This document shows, one piece after another, positions 37,759 to 49,058 of a DNA stretch of 64,000 bases; position 1 is the first letter of the stretch, and each line of letters opens with the position of its first letter. This DNA is from Sclerurus mexicanus (Eukaryota > Chordata > Aves > Passeriformes > Furnariidae): NCBI GenBank assembly GCA_013396755.1, contig VWZF01006082.1, positions 624,197 to 688,196 on the forward strand, written 5' to 3'. The notes beneath the pieces were generated by a model. That model did not search any database. It worked only from the letters and a program-made list of their open reading frames with translations, and was not told the DNA's origin. A program made the position numbers and the translations under genes.

Positions 37759-40700
37759 TCAGCTGAGATTAGGGGACGCATCTGATGCATGAATTTCTAC
37801 CGATACCATCAAACAGACTTTTCAACAACATTTTGCTAGTTCCAGTAGTAATTCTGATTATAAACAGACTGTTGGAAAAAAAATTCTTACTGTCAAGAAC
37901 TCCAGAGTTTGAAAATACTTTGTATTAAAGTAGCTTTAGTTTTAGATGCCCTAGAACAAGTGATGTGTTGGTGGTCACATTAAGCTGTGATTAAATGGAT
38001 ACGATTGACAAGTTACTTTCTCTGGGATTGTTCTGACCATCATACCAAAATTATCAAAGTTTCACTGATGTGTATCAAGAGGGAGAGTCAACACTTCTCT
38101 GTTGACTTGAAAGCAGCGTTTGCACAGCCTATCTTACTGGAGATTGGTTTAAGTGGTATTTAAAAAATATAATTTTGGGGAAGTTCCAAACACTCATACT
38201 TTCATGCTCAATTTTTTCCTCTCTCTTTTAAAGACCTATTTAAAGACCTTCTTAGGTCTAAATGTTCCTTGTTTGCAATCTTTACAAAGACAAACACCTA
38301 AATAAGAAAGAAATTAGTCTCTCTTGGAAACACTGGTGGGTCTTCCTGTATGCTTGTCTCAGTGGAAGCTTCATTCCTAATCATCTTTCCTACAAGCCAT
38401 ATCATGAAAAAAAAATATAAAATCCTTGTGTTTAATAGCGTTCCTTCCAACTGTCACAGAGAGAAGAAGGGCACTTAAGCTCAAAGAAAGAATATATGTC
38501 TGTATTTAAGGAAAAGAAAGGCAACTGAATGCTTGTTTTTCAGTTGCTTGTTTTTGTTTTTTTTCTGTCGGCTCTTTGACCTCTGTTAGCGACAAATAAA
38601 GGCCTCTAAAAAAAGTTCTTCTGAAGGAATTCCACCTTTACTTTTGCAATATCTTATTTTTATGAAACATCTGTTTTACTTTCTATTAAGAATTTTTACA
38701 GTTCATCTCTGGTTTATTGATGTATGCTCCTAAGGATTAAAGTACAGTTGCATTTCTAAACATCCTCCTTCAACCAAGAGGCTTAAGGAAATGTTCAAAT
38801 GTGTTTCACGATACGGCCATGATTTGTGATGCTCTAAATATTGTATCATGGAAGCTTACCAATGCCTTTCTTTTTAACTCAGCAGAGGAACCCTGAGACA
38901 GGTGGTAATTAATGAAAAGAAAGAGAAATAAACTAAATAACAACAGTTACCCAGGAAGACAATATAAACAAAAGAAAGAGAAAAACTCTCTATATTTTTC
39001 TGGAAAGATTAATGTTACTATCAACTATGTTTCAAAAATGTAACCAGTAGAACAAGCACTGGGGTTTTTTTTTTATATTTTTTTATTCCTAGCTGAGGCT
39101 ACATATTAATATTTTACCTGTCTTTCAAAGGGAAAAAAAAAATGGAACAAGTCTTAGTTAAAAATATACAAGTGGATTGATTTTTGGTGCTGGTATTCAA
39201 CTAAAGTCTTCAGTCATCTCCTGCACCTAACCCAGCAAAACCTTTTACTTGAGAAATGTGCTTGTTATTACCTCAACACAGAAAATAAACATTAATTTAT
39301 GGAAAGCAAAAATTACAGAAGATTTAATAAACTGTAAACTGCATTTCAATAGCACCTAAGTGTCTTCAACTCCTTTGAAAATGGCAGTCAAAGTTCGCTC
39401 TTCATATGCACACCTGGCCCTACAGCTGGAAATTTACAGGCCTTCATGTAATTTGAATGACTGAAAAGAGATTTGACCTAAGCAGGACATATATTCCCTG
39501 TCTTTTGAGATGAAGCTCCATCCACCTGAGACTATACTGCATGAAATTTAGGTCTTCAGCAACATTTGTTTCATAAACCACTCAAAATAAAGCAAATACA
39601 TCTGCTTCTCCTGCAGAAAGGCAGGCAAGTCTAGATTCAAATGCTTTATTATAGCAAAATATACAACATAGAATTCTGCCAAATTCATCATTCCACAGCA
39701 CATACTCCTTTAGGGAGTGTAAGCTTGCAATACAACTAAAGGGATTGATCTCAACCATTTAGCTTCATTATTACATTTGATAGTGTGTGATTTGGTTATT
39801 GAATTCACTGTGACTGCTACAGGTGCCACAAGGAAAGCTCCTCAAAGAATCCAGAGCAATCTCAAGGCTGCACTATCAACTTCCCTTTTGTGACTCCGGT
39901 GTGCTCCACCAAGGAGAAGCCCAGCTTGCTTCCAGCACAGCAGTGGAATTAAAAAGACACCCTTCAGTTCTCCATAGAGGATCAGAGTGAGTACCTCGGA
40001 GTGGTAACTGCTTCAGAAACTCAGACTTTCATCCACCTGCGTTTTTCAAGCAACGCTCTCTCACAAAAGAGTAAAATTATTATGGAAGGCTGTTTTACTT
40101 AATTTCAACTCAAAAATGAGCAGACACTTAAAAAGTCAGTAACCACACCTGAAATGCCTGAAAGGCACTAATATTAGATATGCAGTTTCTTAAATTTGCT
40201 CTCAGAAGTAACAGACGTTGTAAGCATAACTACTCCCTTTCAACCAGGTTAGTGTAACTCACCTCCCTTTCCATGTCATCTGCACGGCTTTTGCTCTGAA
40301 GCAGAGTGAATGTGCTCACATGGTTCACAGACCTGAGAGACAGTTTAGGGAAACTTCCACCTCTCACTGGTGAATCCCAGCAGAAACACAACAGCCCTTG
40401 GTGACTATTGAGACTATAACTAAATTCTCTCAGCATAAGGTCATAGAGATTGACTAAAATCACCTCAACTTCTCCGTGCTCAGTTTCCACCTCCCTGCCA
40501 TCATGGGATGGATTCCTTACTAATTTTGATGCTGAATAAAGAAAGAAAGATCTAAGCCATCTTCTTGACTTAATGGTCAAGAAATATATAATTATATAAG
40601 AAATATAATGGTCAAGAAAATTACAGAAATATCCATGAGTGAATTGAAGAAGCTGCTTTGAACCTCTCTCAGATATTCATTACTGTCTCCATTGTGTATC

Positions 40701-42010
40701 ATGACACTGAACTGAACCAGCATGCAGGAATTTGAAAGGCACAGTTTCATCAGATGTGGATACAGATTGTATGCATTATTAGCTTGTCATGTTTGAGTTG
40801 GCATCAAGGGCTCAGTCATACAACCACCTAGACATAGTCTTTGGCTTGACCAGAAACCAACAGAATAAGAGATTACACCCAAACCATGAGACTGAGCTAG
40901 CTGGAGTTGGCTTTTGATCTTTCAATACTGAAATAGTTAAGTGGTAAGACAGGCTGTGAAGAGTAACCAGAATGAAGTTGTTTCTGTGTGAAAAAATTGC
41001 AGGCATATGCTAGGCAATACATATTTCTTTGTGCAGTGATAGCTAAAGTGATGAATGAAGAAAACTTATCATTGTTTCAGATGGGATTTCTGAAGCAGGG
41101 CAAATTGCAAGGTCAAAGAATAGATGTTCCTGCAATTGATTTCAAAGTATTAAGACTCAGAACAGGTATTTTTGATTCACAATGGATAAAAAAATTCCTT
41201 ATGAATTGTGTAGTGAGTTTGCAAGTCATATGTATTGCCTGGATCTAGCTAGATACATGTTTAGAAAAAGATGGTTTCCAGATGAAGAGCTTGAGCAACT
41301 GGCAAGATAAGAAAGCTTTCAAAAGATATCAACACTATATATACAGAGAATAGAACAGTCAGAGGAAGATTAAAAGTATTGTTTTAATATACTGAGCTTG
41401 ATATCTCAATGTCTGGCTGGCAACTTTCAGAAAGGTATCAGAGATTTTCATTTGGATAGCAGAAGCTTCGGATAGACAGCTGCATAAATGATAAGCTCAA
41501 ACTAGGTAAATTTATATTCAGGAAAGAAATAGCTCAGGAGGAAAGAAAGAAAGATGCAAATGTCAATGTGCAACACAGAAACTTAGGGTTGGGGAGATGG
41601 AAGATGAGAAAGATCTGACAAATAATAGACTAGGAAGAAACAAAGGAGAAGAAAATCTCTGTAAGACAACCAAGGTCAATTGTTTCAAAAGCAACTCACA
41701 GCAGAGATAATGAATCTGGAATTTAGCCCCTGACATTTTGTTCAGAAGCAGTACAGATGATAGTTATAAGGTAGGCTTCTTCACTTAATTCACAACATAG
41801 ATGTACCACTAGGACTTACAAATGGTCTTCATTTTACTTAGCTGTGAAACATGATGAAAGTAAAGCCTAATTCACTCTGTCACAAAGTGTTCAGTTTAAG
41901 ATCTGAGAAGATTCTATGCACCAGTTTGAAAGGAGTAATATAACATAAGTCTTCCTCCAGAGTTTCTGAACAACAGTAGAGAATAATCAAGTGCATTAGA
42001 CTCTCAAGAC

Positions 42011-42052
42011 TATATATATGTGTATATATACACATTACATATATATATATAT
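42011..42052. repeat. Interrupted (TA)n microsatellite
   Basis: tatatatatgtgtatatata, then cacattac, then atatatatatatat. Intronic simple repeat. Confidence 0.95.
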
Positions 42053-43126
42053 TTACATAAATGTATTTTAACTGTCTGCATAGGTCGTATTTTATGTTCA
42101 GATAATTTGAACATGTGTTTTGCATTCTGCCATTGCAGCCAGATGCTATTTATTAATGTGAAGAAAAACAGTACAAAAACAAAGCCAGCTAAAACTGTTT
42201 TTCACTGGGCATCAAGGGCAAGGATAAAAATGGTCTATTAGGAAAAAACCCTGCTAAAATGCTTGATGAATTTGCGAGTTCCCTTAGACTGCATTGTGAG
42301 CAATTTTTTAAGACCGTGGTTGAGTTAGGAAAAAGGCAGAGAGGGAGCTGTGTAAATGACACAGCCAGCATGACGGATCACAGAAAAGATCTTTGTAGCA
42401 AGACAACCCTACATTTTGGTACAGATGCAACCTCCCTTTGTTTTCTGCAGTGTATAGCAATTAGGCTGATAATATTGGCATATGATGTACAAAGGGGAAA
42501 ATACCTGAGCGCTGCAGGAACAGACTATTAGTAAGAATTTGCCTCATGTACCTTTAAAGATCTAAACCATAATTGTCTGTATTTGAAAGAGTATATCTAG
42601 CCTTTGTTTGGAGACAACTGGGAAAAACAGGCAACTCCAGAATGGAGTCAACTGCCCTGATATATGTGCCTTAAAATGGGATGGTGATTCCTATTCTTCG
42701 ACTATAAAGGAAGTTGAGATTGATTATTTTACAGATTGCTAGGCTAGGGCAAATTAGTCTGTTTTCCTGTTTTAATCCTTCCTTGCATTTTCTTGGATTT
42801 TTATAATTTTGGGATGAATGCTCAACATGGTGGCAAAATTCCAAGAAATTTGAGGAGAGGCAGACACCATAACATTTCACTAGTACTCTATAAGAAGTTG
42901 AAATTACTCTTACCGCATTATTATTGTGCCTTATTTACTGGAATACGTGTTAGACATTGATTGTATTCATCAGTCACATGGTGTTATAGAAATTTCTTGC
43001 AAATAAAATCTCTCTTTCAGATATGGGAAGAACCCCACAGTTGTTATCAGGCGAGGGTGCTGTTGCCCTGTGCATGTCCCCAGTCTTGTGCTGCCCAGTA
43101 TGAATCTGTTCACTTATTCATGGAAT

Positions 43127-43497
43127 CACAGAATCATGTAACAGTTTGGATTTGGAAGGACCTTTAAAGGTCACCTGGTCCAACTCCAGACAGTGAGCAG
43201 GAACATCTTCAACTACATCAGGTTGCTCAGAGTCCTGTTCAACTTGACCTTGAATGTTTTCAGGGATGTGGCATCTACAGCCTCTCTGGGCAAGCTGTTA
43301 CAGTCTCACCACCCTCATAGTAAAAATTTTTTCCATATATGTAGTCTAAACTTACCCTCCTTTAAAACCATTACCCCTTCTCCTATAGTAACAGACCCTA
43401 CTAAAACGTCGTAAGTATTAAAAGGCCACAATGAGGTCTCCTTGGAGCCTTCTCTTCTGCAGGCTGAACAATCCTACCTTTTTCAGCCTTTCCTCTG
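43127..43497 (-). mobile_element. CR1 LINE 3' fragment, minus strand
   Basis: Read on the plus strand it begins with the reverse complement of the CR1 3' end (aatcacagaatcatgtaaca, ggaaggacctttaaaggtca, cctggtccaactcc) and proceeds into the CR1 3' UTR and ORF2 end (ggcatctacagcctctctgg, ggagccttctcttctgcagg, ctgaacaatcctacctt). It is in the same orientation as MID1, severely 5' truncated, with the reading frame destroyed. Confidence 0.92.
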
Positions 43498-44846
43498 AAG
43501 AAAAGCCAGGAGACAGCCCTCTGCATGGAAAAGATACAGTGACTGACAATGAGGAGACTCCGTGCTCTCACATTCTCCTGAACTAATGCGGGTATATCTC
43601 CTGCAAACTGGGACAAGTGAATGGACCCAGGAAGTGTTTTCAAGTGTTTTTCTAACACTGCTTTCTTTGTGCCTTCCATTGCAAATTCTTGCTGTTAACA
43701 GCAGATGCTTAAAAACTCTCCAAAATGAAAACCTACTACGTCTCTTCTGTTTTCAATTGAACTGGAATGAATTGTTCTAATTCTGGCATTGAAATCAAAA
43801 CACCCTAAATTACAGTAATTTGTTTCTCTTTGTGAGTCATTGTACACTCTGAGAGTGCACATTACTCAGGATTTCAGTAAGGGTCTAATCCTGTGGGCTT
43901 CTTCTTCAGGCCAAAGATCTCGGTTAAATGAGGTGGGGCTCTGCTCTGTGGAGAACTCAACCCACACCCTGGCAGAGAGCACACCACATGCTCTCTGGTC
44001 CCAGACACAATGAGATCCTCCAGTTCTGTGATGGGGGAAACACAGTGTCACCCACATGGGAAAATATCTTTCATTGCTGAGTCCATGATGTTGATTGCTT
44101 GAACAGCTTCTGGTTGCTCATGGGAACTCTGCCAGGCTGCAATCTGCTGCAGCAAAGAGGCAGCCCCAAGGGAGAGGATAACACCTGGAGCATCCATCTC
44201 CTGGGAAATGGGGTTTGATCCCTGCTCTCCCTCCTCTGGCAGCTCCACACTGAGCTTCAGCTGTTCTTTTACTTCACTCTGCTGCAGTGGATTTTAACCG
44301 TTTCTCACTTCCACCTCCTCTGGTAGGGAGGAATGCAAGGAGAAGAGGTAGGAAATGCATCCCAGTTGTGTTGTGTAGCACCTAATGCTTCCTCGGACAT
44401 TCTGACTCTGCTGGGAGTAATACATTCAGGACTAAGAGGGAAAGCATATTGGGTTTGCGTAGCAAGGTCTTGGTAGTGGCTGGGCTGCAAGGGTGATCTC
44501 AGTCAAAAAAGACCAGGAGCTGACTCCATGTCAGACACAGACAGTCCCAAGATAGACGTGTCACTGCCCAAACATGAGCGCATCACTGATGCTGGTAGTG
44601 CCTCTGTGATAACATTTTTAAGAAGGGTAAAAAAGGCTGTGCAAGAGCTGGGAGAGAGAGGAGTGAGAAAATGTGATAGAAACAACCCTGCAGATGCAAA
44701 TGTCAGTGAAGAAGGAGAGGAAAAGGTGCTCCAGGAGCCAGAGCAGAGATTCCCTGGCAGCCTGTGGTGAAGACTATGGTGGTGGGAAGTGTTTCCCTAC
44801 AGCCCATGGAAGACTACAGCGAAGCTGAATACAACTGTGGAAGATC

Positions 44847-45091
44847 CACACTGGAGCAGATTGACGTGCCCTGAAGGCAACTGCAGCTTGCAGAGAGAAG
44901 ACCACTCGGGAGCAAGTTTTCTCACAGGAACTGTGGCCCACACTGGAGCAGGCCACTACTGAAGGACTGCATCTGGCAGAAAGAACCCACGCTGGAACAG
45001 TTCTCGGAGAACTGCAGACTGTGGGAAGGGCCCATGCTGGAGAAGTTAATGAAGAACTGCATTCTGTGGCAGGAAGCCCATGCCAGAGTAG
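44847..45091 (+). repeat. Degenerate ~46-bp tandem units within the LTR
   Basis: The motif cacactggagcag or a variant recurs at about 44847, 44903, 44939, 44988, 45033 and 45079. Each is preceded by a variable ggaactgtggcc or ggactgcat type spacer. Divergence between units is high. Confidence 0.8.
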
Positions 45092-45297
45092 TGGAAGAGC
45101 ATCAGGAAGAAGGAGCGGCAGAGATGATGTGGGATGAACCGACTGCAAGCCCCACTCCCCATCCCTATGCACCACTTGCTGCAGAGGGTGTAGAAGAGTC
45201 GGAAGTGAATTTGAGCCCAAGAAGAAGGATAGAGCAGGGGAAAGGTTTTTTAGATATATTTTTATTTCTCAGTGTCCTACTTTTAAAATTAATTGGC

Positions 45298-45303
45298 AAT
45301 AAA
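45298..45303 (+). terminator. LTR poly(A) signal
   Basis: AATAAA on the plus strand in ggcaataaattac, about 700 bases after the TATA-like element of the LTR. A T-rich and GT-containing tail follows. Confidence 0.5.
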
Positions 45304-45543
45304 TTACATTTATCTTCCCCAAGCTGAGTCTGTTTTGCCTGTAGCAGTAATTCTTGAGTGAACCCCTTGTCCTTATCTCAACCTATGAGCTTTTCATCTT
45401 ATTTTCTCCCCTTACTGAGGAGGTGGAGTGAGAGCACCCTGGCAGTCTGCCAAAATTGTGACCACAGAGAAGAGTGAAGAAAATCCTATCACTACTGTTT
45501 TATGATGAATATACAATAGTAGCACCTTGACAAAAAAAAATAC

Positions 45544-45671
45544 CTGTAAGGTAATCAAGGCATTCCAACAATTTCTTCTCCCTGGTAAAATCAAGTGCGA
45601 AAGTATCAAAAGTATCATTGAGATTAATTTCAGGAATTAGAACCTGGGAGGATGCAGTTGCCATGGAAACC
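45544..45671 (-). CDS. MID1: MID1 coding exon, COS box (128 bp)
   Basis: The minus strand encodes VSMATASSQVLIPEINLND and ends KKLLECLDYLT with one base left over. This is the core of the MID1 COS box, about human residues 338-381, needed for microtubule association. The FDTFALDF motif is present. The acceptor is attacag and the donor CAG|gtattt. Phase runs 2 to 1. An LTR-like repeat ends less than 100 bp downstream of this exon's donor, in the antisense orientation (see 44450-45460). A run of nine T on the plus strand's complement side (A-run at 45532-45540 on plus) directly follows the donor inside the intron. Confidence 0.94.
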
Positions 45672-48600
45672 CTGTAATGAAAAGAAAAAAATCTTTTAGC
45701 ACTCAAGGCACAATAGCTTTCACATCAATGTGGACCTGATCAATATGATTGTTATCACAATCACTGTGATTACTTTTTTCTCAAAAAGCTTGACGTGTAT
45801 TGTATTTATAGGGTTATGTTAGGAGCTTCTCTTGCAACTTTTATTTTGGAGAGCAAAATCTCCAATAAGAATTTCTTATTACTGAGCTTTGGCCTAACAG
45901 ACAGTGATAAGATTTTAACAAAATATTAGTTAAGCAACAATACATTTTGAATTGCTCTTTCTAATGACCCAGTGAACCAAAGTAGCAGTAGCACCATAAT
46001 TATCTGTTTTAAGCAATCCTGACAGATGCTGCATCTCTCCCAACCCTTCTTTTTCCAAGCAGTTTCTGGCTCCAGGCATTCCTTGGCACTGCTGTCCCAA
46101 GGGCTTGGTGCAGATTCCCACACCTCCTCAGCTGTTCAGCACAGCACACTGCTGTTAACTTCAAAAGGCACAGGAGGGAGATAAAACAAATAGATGTCAG
46201 CACAGTTTATTTTGAAAGGCTTTTGCCTGCAAAGCATGTGTGTGTACTTACATTTCCTCCAAAACTGAAAAAGTTTCCTTGCCTACCTCACTTCAGGAGC
46301 TACATCCACTTTTTCTCTCTCCTTTTATACTAATATAAAGAGATGAACTTTCAAAATAAAACTGCCATCAGAAGGGATTTTTCAGATCCTTCACCTTTAT
46401 ATCTCAAAATGCATATTTCTGGAAAGCCAGATTATGGATGTTTACAGAAAGTTCAGTTGATCTAAGCCAAGAGATTACTGAACCTCATTAGAAATTGGTC
46501 AACTGCTTCAGTTGGGAGGTAAATAGACAACCATGCACACAATGTATGTCTGTTACCTGTCCTTCATGACACGTCAGATAAAGATATATTGATTGCTTCA
46601 ATTAAAAATTTCCAAAATTAGAGTATTTTTTTCTGTAGACGGAACTGAAATGGCTCTGGGACAAATGCTTACTAAGGACTACGTTTTCACATTTTTTTTT
46701 GTTTTGTTTAACATTTTAGGAAAATACAGTTAGGAAAGTAAAAAACTGATCTGTACATCTCATTGTGTTCAGCAGAGATTTCAGAAACTGAGCTGAGGAC
46801 GGTTCCTAGTCAATAACTCTTGTTATGCAGTTTTCAGTACTCTTTCTCGTGCAACTGTGGTTGTAGAAATTAGTTTAAAGTAAATCTTAGGACAGAATTT
46901 TTTTTTTAGGGAGGCCAGTTGAAGTGCCTTTTGCCCCATATATTTAGTGGGAAAAATTCCCTCAGATTTTTCCACTTCTTTTTCTCCCACCTCTGCAAAC
47001 CCTAGTTGTTCACTTGCAGTTATAATAAGGTGTTTGTACATGCATTTCTTGTAGGACCTGTGTTAGGGCAAACTCATGGTGACTATCACCTCTACAAAAT
47101 TAAAAATGGCCCTGATAATAAACCACCAAACAAGTATCTAGGAGCTTCTCTGAACACCCTCACAAAGCTTTATTACGCAGAAGATTGTATCACCAGGCCT
47201 TTTTGGGCTGTTGTTTGGAGCTATGCAAAGCCTACTCTGTGATGACATGTATTACAGTCAGTTTTTGGTGAGCTCAACAATTCACAGTTTCAGACACCAT
47301 GTCACCATATTAGGTTCAGAGGATTGAATTTTGTCTTGTAATTCTGCCTGCTCTACCTGACACTGTATTTGGTTGGAAAGGGTTTTTCTGGGATAAATAG
47401 ATTTCACGCACTGTAAATAATGCACAACTAAATCATTGGAGTGCATGTAATGACTTTGCTTGCATAGATACCTGTTGTGCTTACAAAAGAGAATATTATA
47501 CTGCAATTACTTTGAAATGTGTGGATGAAGAAATGCAATGAGCATGGTTTCAGGAGACTGCTTTAACTGCTGGAGCTTGGGACCCTGGTGAGACTGTTAC
47601 ATGAGCAGTCTAAGAGCAAACAAAATGTTGCTTGCCACATGATAACTAAGAAAGTTACTTGTGAGGAATAATTTATTAATCTGTTTTAGTCTCCTTTTCC
47701 ATTTGCAATTTGTCTGTAAGCACTTGATGTTTTTCCTACCCTTGGTTTCATTCACTTCTTGAAATGATTCTCTGATTTTCAGGGCATTCACAGTCATCTA
47801 ATTACAGACAGCAATCTGTGATAGCCAAGAATTAAGTTTGATTGGGCACATATGTCAGCTTGTCTCATTTCTTCTCTTCCAATGCCTCTCTTGTGACTGC
47901 ATTTATGATGCAACTGTTTATGTTTTTTTACAAGTTCAAAATGGAGCCTCTCTGATTATTCCCTGGCAGTTAAAAAACTCTGTGTCTCCACAGGTTTCTG
48001 CCCTACTGCTGGTTCTGCTCAATACTGAATAAAGGGCAGATCCTCACCATTGGTACTCATGATAGTTCTACTACTAGCTTCAACTGGGATACCACAGTGT
48101 AGCTTGGTGACTGAACACAAACCAGGGCCTAAGTCTGACAGACCATATATACTCCACTGTCCTGCCTGGCTTTGCCTTTTCTAACAGATTTTCAATTCTT
48201 GGAACCTGTAATTAGCAATCCAGTGTTGCTGACTTATTTATAAATTGATTAATTAGCTTTGCTGAAGACTGATACAACACACTCGAGTGATAGACTTAAA
48301 AAATGCACAATAGGAGCCAGGACCCTAAAAGCCATAGAAAGTCCCTGCACCAAGGGACCCAACACAGTAACTGGTGTAAACTCCAGACACCCAGACTGTT
48401 TAATCTCCAACTCTTCAAAGATGCATGGTACAGGCTATACAGTTCATTAGCCTGTGAGTTGCTATTTCATGAAAACTATGTATCCCTTAAGACAATTCCC
48501 CATTTCTTCTAAGGAATGTACTTACCCCCTGACTTCTTTCTCAATCTCAGAATTTTCCATGAAGTAGGAATGTCAGTCTCCAGAAATCCATTTTTTTTTT

Positions 48601-48909
48601 AACCTCAGTGTGTTTAGCATTAGACATCTGCTTGGCAACTATTCTACCTCTTTCATTTAGGCATGCTGTTAACGGTTCTAAATCTTAATTTGCACTCTTT
48701 TTGACTGCTCCTCAAAGGGATGTTTTGATTTAGCTTTACAGTAAGATTTTTCCCACTCTGGTGCAGCACAAGTAGTGTTTTAGGGGAATGTGTCCATTAG
48801 TCCTTTGCCTTTGACCACATCTGTAGTGTGACAAGACTACGGCAACTATGACAACCCAGATACCTTAAAGTGAGGATTTTCTTCCTATCAAGAGGCACAT
48901 CTTCTTTAC
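45672..48909 (-). other. MID1 intron (3238 bp)
   Basis: Bounded by gtaaag and attacag on the minus strand. No repeat family or gene is recognised in it. Three overlapping ORFs near 45926-46203 (minus) are short and unrecognised. Confidence 0.9.
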
Positions 48910-49058
48910 CTTTCAGTGATATTTTTAGCTGTTTGCAGGAAGCGAGCGTGATCATTCTCCTTCAGCGACTGCTCAGCCTGAGAGATGAGGGATGTCGAGC
49001 GCTCAATGCACTGTTTGCAGTTCGCAATCTGCTGAGCCAGCTTTCTCAACCGCACCAC
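48910..49058 (-). CDS. MID1: MID1 coding exon, end of coiled coil and start of COS box (149 bp)
   Basis: The minus-strand reading gives VVRLRKLAQQIANCKQCIER and continues to KENDHARFLQTAKNITE, then two bases of an Arg codon. This corresponds to about human residues 289-338. In MID1 this stretch closes the coiled coil and opens the COS box, the C-terminal subgroup signature that targets the protein to microtubules. The donor is AAG|gtaaag. The acceptor ends in AAG instead of CAG or TAG, with pyrimidines (tttctgctc) before it, so it may be a slightly weak site. Phase runs 0 to 2. The length of 149 bp equals the recalled human exon. Frame is kept into the next exon, where AG plus G restores Arg before VSMATASS. 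Confidence 0.93.

Larger units (their letters stand above)
44450..45460 (+). mobile_element. Solo LTR of an avian ERV-L-like retrovirus, plus strand
   Basis: The segment resembles an LTR common in bird genomes: a start phrase gggtttgcgtagcaaggtct, a promoter-like gtgataacatttttaagaag near 44608, a GA-rich part, a block of about 46-bp tandem units (44847-45091), then the poly(A) signal AATAAA at 45298-45303, and the R-U5-like tail ccccaagctgagtctgtttt. No retroviral gene or second LTR is seen beside it, so it is most simply a solo LTR. Both ends are approximate and I did not find a clear target-site duplication. Assignment to ERV-L is from recalled sequence. It is antisense to MID1. Confidence 0.7.

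Noticed and set aside
40230..40580. 116-codon minus-strand ORF in a MID1 intron
   Set aside because: No known domain and no acceptor and donor pair at sensible positions; intronic chance ORF.
44847..45091. CRISPR-like array
   Set aside because: Units are degenerate with no constant repeat and variable spacer pattern, and the context is a vertebrate LTR.
44503..45327. Several 60-148-codon ORFs
   Set aside because: They fall inside the LTR and its tandem units; non-coding repeat.
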